From contig JAVSML010001167.1 of assembly GCA_038503035.1 (NCBI GenBank), positions 767,903 through 831,902 of the forward strand: a stretch of 64,000 nt of DNA, read 5' to 3'. The position numbers and the translations under genes were made by a program. Below the pieces are notes generated by a model. The model was not told where the DNA came from, searched no databases, and saw only the letters and a program-made list of their open reading frames with translations. Shown one piece after another: positions 24,030-34,929 of the stretch; within the stretch, counting starts at the first letter, position 1, and every line of letters begins with the position of its first letter. The stretch is from Crocodylus rhombifer. Taxonomy: Eukaryota > Chordata > Crocodylia > Crocodylidae.

Positions 24030-25157
24030 GTCTAGGAAACTATAGGCCAGTCAGTCTTACCTCAGTCCCAGGTATGCTTTTTGAGAGAGTTATCCTGGCG
24101 CATGTCCGCGAGGGGCCAGCAGGGGAGATTATGCTTAGGGGTAGCATGGCTCTGAAAGGGGAGATAAAAAGCAATCCAAGGGCATAAAAAGCAAAGAAAG
24201 GGATTTTACATGTATGTCAAGAGGAAGTGGAAAACCAAAGAAACTGCAAGTCCTTTATGAAAAACAGAAGGCAATCTAGTTACAGATGAAGGATAAAGTA
24301 TATCCTTCCTCTTACTTCAGTCTTCACAAATAGGGGCAGCTACCAGTTGATGAGCACAGATTGGCAAGGAGACAACTAGCCTAGAGTAATGACGGAATAG
24401 GTTAGGGATTACTTAGTCAAGCAAAATGCTTTCAGGTCAGCAAGGCTGCATGGGATGCACTCTAGGGTACTACAGGGAATGACTAAGGTAATTTCAGAGC
24501 CATTAGTTATTCTCTTTGAGAACTTGGGGAGGTTAGGTGAGATCCTGAATGACTGAACAGAACAAATATAGTGCTCATCTTTAAGACAAGGAAGAAGGTG
24601 CTTTCTTCTAGAGAAGAACAAGGTGATCAGGAACAAAGCATGGATTCACCAAAAGTAAGTCATGCCTGACTAACATGATTTCCCTCTATGATAAGGTAAC
24701 AGGCTCTGTGAGTGGGGTGTGAACAGTGGATGTGATACAGCTTGACGTTAGCAAGGCTGTTGATACTGTCTCCCACAGCATTCTCATTAACAAGCTAAGA
24801 AAACACTTAATGGTATCCTTTAGCTAGTACCATCAGACTAAATGAAAGTACTATAAGGTGGATACATAACAAGCTGGATCATCATGCTCAGTGAGTAGTT
24901 ATCGATGGCTCAATGTCTAGCTGGCAGGAGGTATCAAGCAGGGTTCCCCAGGGGCCTGTCCTAAGTCTGGTATTATTCAACATTTTCATTAATGATTTGG
25001 ACAATAGGATTGAGAGTACACTTAACAAATTTGCAGATGACACCAAGTTGGATAGAGTTCCAGATACTCCAGAGGGTAGGGCTAGGATCAAGAATGACTT
25101 GGATAGACTGGAGAAATAGCAATTAACCAGATGACATTCAGAAATGACAAGTGTAAC
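24030..25157 (+). mobile_element. Old CR1 LINE, 5' half of a split copy
   Basis: The plus-strand reading follows CR1 reverse transcriptase in order: NYRPVSLTSVPG (24030), SC-LTNM and the FADDTKLDRV block (about 25030), then LDRLEK and NQMTF-NDKC at about 25105-25150. Numerous stops and frameshifts mark it as old. It stops after the DKC codons, and the next expected residues (KV-HFG) appear at 29970. The two blocks therefore look like halves of one insertion split by later events. Confidence 0.75.
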
Positions 25158-25270
25158 CCGGGTGTCCCCAAAATAAGTGTCCTGTCCCCCCCTCCAATAG
25201 AAGGGGAAATCCAACAGAGCACACGTGCTGGGGTGGAAACTGCAGTCACTCGCAGTTCCCTCCCACCTAT

Positions 25271-25501
25271 CAGGTGGTATTTTCCTCTCTTCTTCCAGTG
25301 AGTAGGCGGGGACGGTGACACAAGGCCTGCATTGGCGAGGTCAGCCGGTGCTTATGCAGCTGGTGCCGCCAGGCAGGCCTTGGGTTCCTTGATAATGACC
25401 CATGCTTTCGGGCAGGGGACTTGCTGGGGTGGGATGGGCTTCATCTCTCTCCTCAAGGCAAGCGTGTCTTCTCTTCCAGGTTGGCTGATCTCATACGGTG
25501 A
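25271..25501 (+). pseudogene. CR1 ORF1 C-terminal esterase-like fragment
   Basis: One reading frame gives QVVFSSLLPVSRRGR, one stop at 25316, then GEVSRCLCSWCRQAGLGFL and a block with DGLHLSPQGKRVFSSRLADL, ending at the stop 25499-25501. The Asp-Gly-Leu-His is the Asp-His pair of the SGNH-hydrolase domain known from CR1 ORF1 proteins. The Ser and Gly/Asn blocks upstream are missing. Only about 75 residues remain and one in-frame stop interrupts them, so this is a relic. Confidence 0.7.
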
Positions 25502-25629
25502 GCTTTAAGCTAGCCTTGCCGGGGGAGGGGGCCGCAGGAAGATGAGGAGACGCCAACCGAGCAAGACAGGTGACAAAGGCAAGGAGTGCTAAGGTAAGGA
25601 ACGGGGGCCCAGACAGTCTTCCTAATCGG

Positions 25630-28420
25630 GGGTAGCACACACAGTCTTACAAGACCTTAAATGCCTATATACCAATGCTCACAGTATGGGGAATAAACAG
25701 AAGCAACTCGCCCTCAGAATGGCTAGTTCAAACCCAGACACCATAGGGATAACAGAAACGTGGTGGGATTCGTCCCACAAATGGGCAGTTAGCATTAGGG
25801 GCTATAGGCTTTACAGGTGGGACAGAGAAGGAAGGAAAGGTGGGGGTGTGGCGCTCTATGTCAAGGAGCACTACACATCCTCTGCCAGCAGAATGGGGTC
25901 AGAGGAAGGGCAAGCTGAAGTGCTCTGGGTCAAGATTCAAGGGGGCCGTGGGGAGAGCAATTTGACGGTTGGGGTCTACTACAGACCCCCCAACCAAGGG
26001 GAGAAGCTGGACCAGGAATTTTCAGGCAAGCTTGCAGAGGCACTTAAGGCAAGGGATGTAGTTGTCATGGGTGATTTTAATTACCCGGACATCTGCTGGG
26101 AGGAACACTCAGCCAGGACATTCCAGGAGGTTCCTGGCTGAGATACAGGACCTCCACTTAATTCAGGAGGTGCACAGTCCCACCAGAGGAAATGCCCTGT
26201 TGGACCTGGTCCTGGCCACAGGCGATGACCTGGTAAGGGGCCTCCAGGTTCTTGACCACCTGGGCGATAGCGATCATCGCTTGCTGGAATTCACCATCCA
26301 GCGCAGAGTGTCGAGGGCCTGCAGCAAGACGGTAGCCCTACACTTTAGGAAGGCCAACTTCAACAAGTTGATGAGACTAGTGAGAGAGGCACTGGGGTCC
26401 TTGAGGGCAGGGGAACTCAGTGTCCAGGACAAGCGGTTATTCCTTAAGGAAACGATACTCAGGGCCCAAGGGGTGTTCATCCCAACAAGAAGCAAAGGGG
26501 GCAAGAGTGCCCAAAAGCCCCCCTGGCCCACCAAGGGCGTCTGGGAATGCCTGATTGCCAAAAAGGCGGTGTACACCCGGTGGAAGGGGGGGTGCTATCT
26601 CCAAAGAGGAGTATATCTCCTCTGCTCAGGCCTGTAGGGGGGCTGTCATGAAAGCTAAGGTGGACATAGAACTAGGACTGGCATCCAAGATCAAGGATAA
26701 TAAAAAGTCTTTTTTCAAATATATAGGGAGGATGAAGAAGGCACCGGGTAATGTGGGGCCCCTGCAAAATACTCTGGGCAATCTGGTGGTTGCGCCAGAG
26801 GAGAAAGAGGAACTCTTTAACCAATTCTTCACCTCCGTCTTCTTGTGCAGGGACCAGGACTTCCCCACTGTGATGCCAGATGGACTCGAGGGGAACGCCT
26901 CCAGACCTCAGGTTGGGGAGGACCGGGTTAGAGAGCTTCTGGAGGGGCTGGATGTGTTCAAGTCAGCGGGTCCAGATGCTCTCCACCCCAGGGTGTTGAA
27001 GGAGCTAGCTGGGGTTATTGCAGGGCCGTTGGCACGGCTTTACGAGCGCTCGTGGTGCTTGGGCCAGGTGCCAGATGATTGGAAGATAGCTCACGTGGTC
27101 CCCATCTTCAAAAAAGGGAAGAGAGAGGACCCGGGCAACTATAGGCCCGTCAGTCTTACCTCAATCCTAGGGAAACTCTTTGAGAAGATCCTCAAGGAGC
27201 ATATCTGTGATGGGCCGGCTTCAGGGATGATGCTCAGGGGCAACCGGCACGGTTTCATTAGGGGCAGGTAATGTCAGACCAACCTGACTGCCTTTTATGA
27301 TCAGGTCACAAAGGCAATGGATGCAGGTGTCACCGTGGACATAGTCTTTCTAGCCTTCAGCAAGGCCTCTGACACCGTCTCCTACCCCATCCTCATTAAA
27401 AAACTAGGCAACTGTTGCATTGAAGCCTACACAGTCAGATGGATTGCAGATTGGCTCAAGGGTCGTACTCAGAGGGTGGTGGTGGACGGGTAATATTCGA
27501 CCTGGGAGGAAGTGGGCAGCGGAGTCCTCCAGGGCTTGGTCTTTGGGCCTGCACTGTTCAATTTCTTCATCAGCAATTTGGACGATGGGGTGAAAAGCAA
27601 CTTGTTTAAATTCACAAATGATACCAAAATTTGGGGTGAGGTGAGCACGCTAGTAGGGAGGGAAAAACTCCAGCAAGATCTGGACAGGTTACAGGGGGCC
27701 CAGACAGGTTACATAAACAGGATGAGTTTCAATACTGACAAGTGCAGAGTGCTGCACTTGGATAGCAGAAACCAGCAGCACACTTACAGAATGGGAAACT
27801 CCCGTCTTGAGAGCACGGAGGCAGAAAGGGATCTTGGAGTCATTACTGACTCCAAGATGAACATGGCCCGACAAGGCGAGGTCACGGTTGGCAGGGCTAA
27901 ACGGACCTTGTCGTGCATCCACAGGTGCATCTCAGGTAGAGCCAGGGAGGTGATCCTCCCCCTCTATGCGACACTGGTCAGGCCACAGCTGGAGTACTGT
28001 GTCCAGTTCTGTGCGCCCCACTTCAGGAGGGATGTAGACAACATTGAAAGGGTCCAGAGGAGGGCCACCTGCATGATCCGGGGACAACAGGGCAGACCCT
28101 ACAATGAAAGACTGTGGGACCTAAACCTGTTCACCTTCACAAGAGAAGGCTGAGGGGGGACCTGGTGACTGTCTATAAACTCACTAGTGGGGGACCAGAA
28201 GGGTTTGGGGGAGACACTGTTTCCCCTAGTTCCCCCTGGCATAACAAGGAATAATGGACACAAGCCATTGGAGAGTAGGTTTAGCTTAGACATCTGCAAG
28301 AACTACTTCACATTTAGGGTAGCTAGGAGCTGGAACCAACTTCCAAGGGAAGTGGTGCTGGCTCCTACCCTGGGGGTCTTTAAGAAGAAGCTTGATGCCT
28401 ACCTGGCTGGACTCATCTGA
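25630..28420 (+). pseudogene. CR1 ORF2 (endonuclease-reverse transcriptase), broken
   Basis: The endonuclease shows the Asn of TNAHSM, the Glu of ITETWW (about 25750), MGDFNYPDI (about 26075) and GDSDHRLLEF (about 26265), all expected in the APE-type fold. A frameshift at about 26120 and another at about 26590 lead into the reverse transcriptase (SAGPDALHPRVLKEL, NYRPVSLTSILGKLFE). Stops follow at 27271 and 27493, and a frameshift at about 28150. Both catalytic blocks are altered: FLDFSKAFD reads FLAFSKASD and FADD reads FTND (about 27618). The copy therefore cannot make active polymerase. Confidence 0.88.
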
Positions 28421-28556
28421 GTCCCATTTTTGCTCCCACCTAGGAGGGGGGTTGGGACTTGAAGATCTACAAGGTCCCTTCCAGCTCTACTTCTATGATT
28501 CTATCATGTCTCAATAGAGATGGGACAAAAAGTGATGTCTTAACCAGGTACAACAT

Positions 28557-28566
28557 TTTTATATAT

Positions 28567-28619
<53 letters not shown>
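28557..28619. repeat. (CA)n/(TA)n microsatellite
   Basis: A short ca run followed by about 20 uninterrupted at/ta repeats. Length polymorphism would be expected. Confidence 0.95.
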
Positions 28620-28622
<3 letters not shown>

Positions 28623-28767
28623 GTAGTGAACTAAAGTGAGTACTTACAGGTTATAAATAGATATAACTATAACTATATACACACCCAAATACAAACAGGT
28701 AAGCATAATGGTCCCAAATGATATGAACAGGTAAATACAACAATAAATGGCACCCTAAAATACAAGG

Positions 28768-29964
28768 TGTACAGTTAACAGTTAATAAACACTCCAAAAA
28801 TGCACAGTATGTATCAAACAATCAATAATCACTCTAACACATGAGACACAAGTGTTCTCTAGTGGTTCCCCTCCTCTAGGACAGTGGTCTTCAAACTTTT
28901 TTGATAGTGCACCCCTATCAGTAAAAAATTTTTGAGCACGCACCCCCAATATATGTATATTTATATAAATATACATCTAAATAGAAGTTCTAATATTTTC
29001 TTCCCACACCACAATGGATCATCTTGCACGCACCCCACTTTGGAGACCACTGCTCTAGGGGATCTCTTCTTCCTGCCTCTTTATTGAGGCTACCTTTCCT
29101 GAGTGTCGCTCCCTGGTGGCAGATCCATTGCATCACTGACCCACGTGTCCCAAGGAGCTGAGTGCAGCAGTGTTCATAAGCTCCCTAGTCTGGCTAATGT
29201 TTCTCCAAAGGAGGGCTTAGCCCAGGCCTCAGAGGAGTGGCAGGAATCGCTCAAATGTCACAGTGGCTCAATCCTTCTTAGGGCGAGTTGCGAGCCTGGG
29301 TTTCCTCGTGCATACCCAAGCCCATGCCACTCTGAATGCTGCTCCCCATGCTTAGGAATCACTCCATTCCTGGGGCCCATGCAGACCCACTGTAGGGAAT
29401 GGGTTCCAGACCACCTGGCCCCTCTTTCTCCAGGGCCTTACACCCTGCAATGACTCACCCCATGGTAGCACTGACTCCCACGCTCAGCCTCACACCAGGG
29501 TTGGAGACCCGAGTCACCTTGCTGCGGCTCCCAGGGTCCCGGTCCCTCGTGGACCCTCCATGCAGTGATGCCTGCACTGCCCATCGCTTCTGTCCAGCGG
29601 CGGAATCTTTCGGGATCTTCTGGGCAGCCAGATATGCCTGCTGGGCAGCTCTCCCAGCTCTTCTTGGCCCTAGAACCCTTCCTTCTTCATCCATTGCCAA
29701 CTGCACCGTGTCCTTGGCATGCAGTTGCTTATATCCTCTTCTGAAGCTCCACCCTCAGCTTGAAAATGAATCGTTTAGGGAGGCTGCAACTGCAATTCCC
29801 AATTAAGTCCACTCCTGCCCGCTATCCCTTTGGAGTAGAGGGGGAATGAACTCTCCTCCTGGCTTCTCCCCTGCTTGTCTCTAATTGATGGGTTTTGCCC
29901 CACCTATTGCATTCGTGGTCTCCTAAGCCTGGAGAGCTGGGCAAAGCTGGGCAAGCCCGCCACA
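28768..29964 (-). mobile_element. Solo LTR with nested hAT
   Basis: On the plus strand it starts tgtacag and ends ccgccaca, so both strands read TGT...ACA. The flanks are identical pentamers caagg (28763-28767 and 29965-29969). A TATA-like gatataag in minus orientation near 29730 suggests minus-strand transcription. The sequence on the LTR's 3' side lacks a primer-binding-site pattern and no partner LTR is seen, so it is a solo LTR. About 180 bases belong to the hAT at 28882-29052. Frames of 116-135 codons inside it are not supported as genes. Confidence 0.65.
28882..29052. mobile_element. Short hAT element inside the LTR
   Basis: The 171-bp unit has near-perfect termini: cagtggtcttcaaa and, inverted, cagtggtctccaaa (13 of 14). 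The 8-bp flanks ctctagga (28874-28881) and ctctaggg (29053-29060) agree at 7 of 8. It is AT-rich and non-coding. Confidence 0.9.
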
Positions 29965-29969
29965 CAAGG

Positions 29970-30725
29970 GCAAAGTTCAGCATTTTGGATAGGGTAATTG
30001 CATGCACAAATACCAACTGGAGAATGACTGGCTAGGCTGCAGTACCACAGAGAAAGACTTGGGGGTTACAGTAGATCATAAGCTGAATATGAGCCAACAG
30101 TGTGCTCTTGTTGCAAAAAAGTCAACAGTATACTGGCTTATATAGCAGTAAGCATACTTACCACTATATACGAACAGGGTTGTATCAACAGGAGTGTCAC
30201 TTGCAAATCAAGGGAAATGATTCTTCAGTTCAGTTGGTGAGGCCTCACCAGGAGTGCTGTGTCCCATTTCAGGCACTACATTTCAAGAAAAATTTGGACA
30301 GATTGGAAGGAATCCAGTGTAGAGCAACAAAAATGATTAAAAATTTGGAAAGCATGACTTATGAGAAAAGACTGAAATAACTAGGGTTATTTAGTCTGGA
30401 GAAGAGAAGTCTGATGGGGAAGTTTATAACAGTCTTCAAATTCCTGGTTAATTACAGAGAGGATGGAGATTTTTTTTCTCTGCATTTACAGGGGACAGGA
30501 CTAGGAGCATTGGCCTCAAACTTCAGCCAGGGAAATTTAGGTTGTAGATTAGGACTAACTTTTTGACCATGAGAGTGGTCAAATATTGGAACAGGCTACC
30601 TAGAGAAATTCTGAAGCAAGTTGGACAGACACTTGGCTAGAATGGTTTAGTTTAGGATCATTCTGCCTTGATCAGGATAACTTTATGAGGTTCCTTCCAG
30701 CCCAACTTTCCTGTGATCCTGTGTA
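29970..30725 (+). mobile_element. Old CR1 LINE, 3' half of the split copy
   Basis: The plus-strand reading resumes CR1 ORF2 where 25157 stopped: KVQHFG, then ENDWLGCSTTEKDLGVTVDH, LNMSQQCALVAKK and further diverged C-terminal text to the tail 'aggttccttccagcccaac' and 'cctgtgatcctgtg' at about 30690-30722. Divergence and frameshift level match the 5' half. Confidence 0.75.
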
Positions 30726-31590
30726 ACTCAGTGTGACATTCTTGGCCCTAATTTGCCAATTATGCACATGCGTGTCTCATTGAAGTCAGTATAACTTGCA
30801 TACAAAATGAAAGAATAATCAGAAGTCTGAATGTTCACATTCTGAGTTTACATTTTAAAAAGTATTTCTTGCTATATAAGAAATCTTTCATGACAGCCAA
30901 AGAAACTTGTTATAACCGTCATTTCTGAAGAATGACTTTGATGATCTCTCACGCTACCAATCATACGAGTTGGGGAATGTAAAAATCAAAATACATTTTC
31001 TAATCTTCCTAATTATTTAGCTAAGACATTTAATTGTAATTGGTGTTAAATTAATACTAAATTATAATAACTAAATGTTGTGGCATTCCTAATATTTACT
31101 TTGCCAAAAAGCTCTCGGTATCAGTGATTCATATATAATGAGGTTGGAAAGAACCTGAGGAGGAAGGCGCATCAGTAGTTATTGAGCGTGGGAATGAGGA
31201 GTACAGTGTGAAACAGAATTTCCTAGACCTTAAATGCTGGAGGTTGTGAGCCAGAGGAACAATGGAAAAAACCTGGTAACACCTTGTTCACTCCCCTTTT
31301 CAGCATTCACTATCACTGTGTGACACAGGGTACTGGACAAGATGAACCTATGATCTGACTCAGTAAATGGCAGTTCTTATGAGGTCACCTCTTCCAGCCC
31401 CCTTTACAAGGTAGGACTGTCCATGACTAACCATCCCAGCCAAATAGCTGACTTGTTCTTAAAAACATCTATCCAAGCATGGAGATTCTACAACCTCTCT
31501 GAGTAGCCTATACTGAAACAGCACCAACTGCTCACAAATTATCAGTATAGAGGCTGTGCAAAACACATGTAAAAGAAAAAGTGTGTGTCC
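30726..31590. other. AT-rich DNA with a CR1 tail fragment
   Basis: A diverged minus-strand CR1 3' tip lies at about 31380-31515 ('gaggtcacctcttccagcc', 'catggagattctacaacc'). Nothing else was recognised. Confidence 0.5.
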
Positions 31591-31594
31591 TTAG

Positions 31595-31921
31595 CATGGG
31601 CGACTGGTGTCTCTTGAGTCAGAGGGGGCACACCAGTCAGTGGCCGGAGGGGGGTGTCCCCCGTGGCTGATTGTGCTGAGCAGGATTGGGGGGGTGGTCC
31701 CCCAAATTCCCTCACCAGAAAGCAGCAGTGCCGCTTCCGGAAGTCCCGTGGTCACTTCCGGCCGCTTTTGCTGGCAGCTCCACTCCCCAGCCGATGCTTG
31801 CAGGGAGGCACCAGCGCTCCCACCTGCTCCATGCCCATTGCCTGAACAGGGAGCACGGCCTTACAGGGGGTGCACCAGTGCTCTCACGGGGTGCATGTGC
31901 ACCCCCTATGCATCACCACTG
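31595..31921 (+). mobile_element. Non-autonomous hAT element, 327 bp
   Basis: The flanks gtccttag (31587-31594) and gcccttag (31922-31929) agree at 7 of 8. The left end catgggcgactgg and the inverted right end cagtggtgatgc resemble the common hAT CAGTGGCG-type terminus. A shorter, inverted relative sits at 2700-2915. The GC-rich interior gives overlapping open frames of 63-118 codons without protein character. Confidence 0.75.
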
Positions 31922-32239
31922 GCCCTTAGTGCAAAAGGCATCCTTTTTTCTGTTGCTGGTTGATGTAAGTTAAGAACAAGGTAGCAATTTCAGCTCTAAA
32001 TTTCTTTTTCTTTGAATGTTTCAAGTCAGCTCTATTTTAAACTTTGCTCACTATCTTAAGAAGTTCTATATTTTGTTGCCTTTTTGAATGATTTACTTTT
32101 ATGGGCTACTTAAGGCCTCTGACAATGTTGTGGAATTATCTCCTGGAATATTTTGCAAATTCTGTGTTGTTCAAATTCTGTGGAAATTAACAACTTTATG
32201 TTGCCAGTTAGAAAACAGTAGTCACCTTCTAATGGATAA

Positions 32240-32425
32240 TGAATAGAGTTTACATAAAACTTCTCATGTGTAGATCTCAAAGAACTTTACAAAATATAAA
32301 AATGTAGCAAAAGTTAATCATCCCCATTTTACAGATAAGAAACAGAGCCAGTAATTGGCTGGCCCAATGCCATACAATGAGTTGGCCTCAGGGAAAGAAT
32401 TAAAAGCCAGTTCACATTCTCCTAA
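32240..32425 (+). mobile_element. MIR-like SINE remnant
   Basis: Contains 'tccccattttacagataag', then 'aacagagccagtaattggct' and a following 'ccatacaatgagttggc' block, in the order of the MIR core and 3' half. This is better preserved than the copy near 4330. Confidence 0.65.
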
Positions 32426-32924
32426 TTCCAGCTTGTCCCCAAATTATGCTGTTCCAGCATAAAGCATCCAAATGCAGTAATATCAGCGGCAGGTGAAGAC
32501 TGATTTTTGCTTTGCAATTATTTCACAATATAGCGAATAGCAAAACTGCTTTTGTTCTGCTTGAGGCTCTGGCTGCATCTCTTTCTGCTTCCTGGCTCAC
32601 AGAGCCATCCATGACCACATGCTGAATAAGCACAGCCCTTGCACTGCATCTTGTAAGTGCCAACTTCATGGCTGCTGCTGCCACATGGAGGGATGCCAAG
32701 CAGCTGGGCCAGGGGCCACCCACCAGGTTGTTGTGGTGCGGGAAGGGCAATGGTGACTGGGCCTTGGTAGAATGGGTAGAATGTTTCTGCAGTTTTATAA
32801 CTGGGATTGGAAAATGTATTGAGCTTATGGGTCTTCACTGTTTTCCTAGTTCATTCACAGCACCTGGGAAAGTAGACTACTACCTATGAAATCTTTATGC
32901 CTCCCTGAAAGGATTATTCTATAA

Positions 32925-33080
32925 CAGTGTTCTCAGCCTTTTTAGTTTCAAGGCTCCCTTCCCCAGACTCAAGGCCCACTTGGAAAATGCCAATTCTTAT
33001 TAGCTTTCACTTGGTTTTTGACTGCAGAAAAATAATAAAGCAAGTTTGCTGTTGCAGAGCCCTCAACAGGTCAGGATGTG
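32925..33080 (+). mobile_element. hAT fragment, left half
   Basis: Starts cagtgttctcagcc and shares 'gaaaatgccaattctta' and 'gactgcagaaaaataataaag' with the complete element at 59279-59592. The right terminus was not found. Confidence 0.55.
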
Positions 33081-33262
33081 TTTGCTCCTATGGACTCCTG
33101 GTTGCAATTTTGGTCTTTATCTTGTCAGGTGACGGAGTGACTTTGAATTCAAGAAAGCTGGCATTCTATGATATTTAATTAGGTGCCAGTCTACCTTGCC
33201 TTCTGTCTAGCTTCAGCCTAGCTACCTCTCTTTATCTTGCCAATCCCATGTAGGCATCTGCA

Positions 33263-33846
33263 TGATGCATAAAGCGGTTCGTTTCTCTGGAGGCCACAAA
33301 AATCACAGACACACACTCATTAGATGGCACAAAAGGTGTATTTGCAAATAGGGTCAGAGCAGAGTCAAGAACTCAGATTACTCTGAACCCACAAAGGAAT
33401 TTTGCAGGGAATATTTATCTTCTCCCTCCTGGTCACGTGTGCAGAAGCAGGAACTCTTACAGCTCACTTCCGTTTCATACAAGCATACATGTGGTTACAT
33501 CACTACATACATCGCATGTATAGTATAATTAACTACTTAAGTATGCAGGGCGGAGAGGTAAATATGCGTCAGCTAATTAAGCATGCTCAGAGACTACTAT
33601 AGGTCACCAAGAGTTCAACCCCCCCCCCTTTCAAGGACACAGTCAGTTGAATTCCAGCTTCTGTAATCTGTATGAGAAAGGCTAGGGAGAAGCTGGGGGA
33701 GAGTCTGCGATTTAGCATAAGAAAAGCTGTGGCAAGGCTGGGAAAGGAAAAAAAGTCCTTGGCAGTGTTTCTTTCTTATCGGGTGCAAGATGCAAGCTGT
33801 GCATTTCTAACAATACTCCATTTCTAACAATATTCCATTTCTAACA
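33263..33846 (-). mobile_element. Solo LTR, 584 bp, upstream of FUNDC1
   Basis: On the minus strand it begins tgttagaaatg and ends gatgcatca. Both flanks are the tetramer tgca (33259-33262, 33847-33850), a usual LTR duplication length but palindromic, so weaker evidence. In minus orientation a TATA-like gataaatatt lies near 33410, and a 'caaatacaccttttgtg' then GT-rich run near 33330 looks like a polyadenylation region. No internal region is present. Confidence 0.65.
33800..33846 (-). repeat. Tandem repeat at the LTR edge
   Basis: The unit catttctaacaatattc occurs with a period of about 19, giving two and a half copies. In LTR orientation it duplicates the first bases of the element. Confidence 0.75.
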
Positions 33847-33850
33847 TGCA

Positions 33851-34635
33851 CACCTCACAGTGCTAGAAATGAAGTGGGGCAGATCCAGGGGGCATGCAAT
33901 GGTGCAGTCGCACCTGCTCCCCAACTGATTCCTGTTCCAGCCAAAGTTTAAAACCAACTGCCTGGCAATGGCAGCAGCATTTCTAGTCAGACAGTGTGAC
34001 TTGACCTCGTGCCTCATTATATTTTACCTGATTCCTTCTAAACCCTTCCTTCCACAGGTATTAACCATTTCTTTCCTGTTTAATCGTCTTGATGTTCCAC
34101 TAATCAAGCTAGCCTTTCTTTGGCACTCCTGCTGTGTGCTAGCTACTCCTGGTAATACAGCTCCTATTTCCCAGCCCTGCAGACTGTTTCTAACTTTAGA
34201 TAACAACATTAACTGGAGCCTAGAAATAACTTTCAGAGAAGCACTGGATGTGCCCTCAACACGGCTTGACTGTGCCTTACAAAGTCTGGAAAGAAGAACA
34301 AAAAGAGACACCCACTTCATTTGCATGATTGCAGGCCTACTCATGAAAACATCTCCTGCTTATTATTTTTTTGCCTCATTTGTTATGGGTTGTTTTTCTT
34401 TTTAACGTGGGCTGGAGGCTACAGCCAAGTAACCCACATTTCCATCTAGTTACATGGGTTTTTTTGCTTCATGCTTAGACTGAACGCTGCAGCCCCAGGC
34501 AGCTGGCTTATAAGTAAAGCCTCCAGCTTCTTTTGAACTGGAGAAATATGTGTTGTATGACATGGAGTGATACCCCCTCAAACTCCTAGGTGTGCCCTCA
34601 TTTTTATATATACCCCTCTCTTTCCTACTCAGCAG
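33851..34635. other. FUNDC1 upstream flank, nothing recognised
   Basis: No repeat terminus or exon was recognised. An open frame of 145 codons (33968-34405, plus) has no match to a family I know, and a 106-codon frame overlaps it on the other strand. It is treated as chance. Confidence 0.35.
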
Positions 34636-34741
34636 CCGGCCAGGTAAACCTCACCTGCTATACCCAGCCCCGCAAACCCGCCGTCTCCAACCCCGCCCTA
34701 CCAGAGCCATCCCCCCTCCCCCCTCACGCTGGCCCAGCCCG

Positions 34742-34749
34742 TGACGTCA
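34742..34749 (+). promoter_or_regulatory. CRE palindrome TGACGTCA (upstream)
   Basis: A perfect 8-bp cAMP-response element 181 bases before the start codon, a typical CREB/ATF position in CpG promoters. A second perfect copy is at 35199-35206. Confidence 0.7.
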
Positions 34750-34791
34750 CCCCCGCGGCCGAGCGCTCGGGAAAACCTGGCTGGTGTTCTC

Positions 34792-34802
34792 TGCGCATGC
34801 GC
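34792..34802 (+). promoter_or_regulatory. NRF1-type site TGCGCATGCGC
   Basis: An exact match to the palindromic NRF1 consensus (YGCGCAYGCGCR). NRF1 drives many nuclear genes for mitochondrial proteins, which fits the gene product. Occupancy is inferred. Confidence 0.75.
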
Positions 34803-34811
34803 CCCACCCCA

Positions 34812-34822
34812 TCCGCCATTGT
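34812..34822 (-). promoter_or_regulatory. YY1-type motif (inverted)
   Basis: tccgccattgt reads acaatggcgga on the minus strand, close to the YY1 consensus AANATGGCGGC. A similar motif on the plus strand overlaps the start codon (aacatggcggc, 34928-34938). Confidence 0.5.
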
Positions 34823-34929
34823 CCTGAGGTGGGGGAGGGAATCATAGACTGCGGCGGACCGGCGGGACAGAGCGGCCAACGGAGGCGGAGCGACTCTAAG
34901 GCCAGGCCCTCCCAGCTGCACTAGCAAAC

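Larger units (their letters stand above)
25158..28505 (+). mobile_element. CR1 LINE, 3.3 kb, nearly complete ORF2
   Basis: In order: the end of ORF1 with an esterase-like tail (25271-25501), the ORF2 endonuclease (about 25650-26300), a linker, the reverse transcriptase (26640-27720), the C-terminal domain (27720-28420) and the tail 'gggacttgaagatctacaag' with 'ttctatgattctatc' at about 28490-28505. Its GC content is higher than that of the surrounding DNA. It is inserted in the older CR1 at 24030-25157. The exact left limit is uncertain: 25158-25270 may be further ORF1 sequence. Confidence 0.9.

Noticed and set aside
25152..29969. A full-length retrovirus-like element between gacaag (25152) and caagg (29969)
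   Set aside because: The left TGTAACCC end does not match the LTR start at 28768, no gag-pol region exists, and the interval is filled by CR1.
33968..34405. 145-codon plus-strand frame upstream of FUNDC1
   Set aside because: No recognisable family, a 106-codon frame on the opposite strand, and no splice or promoter context. Transcript data would be needed to revive it.
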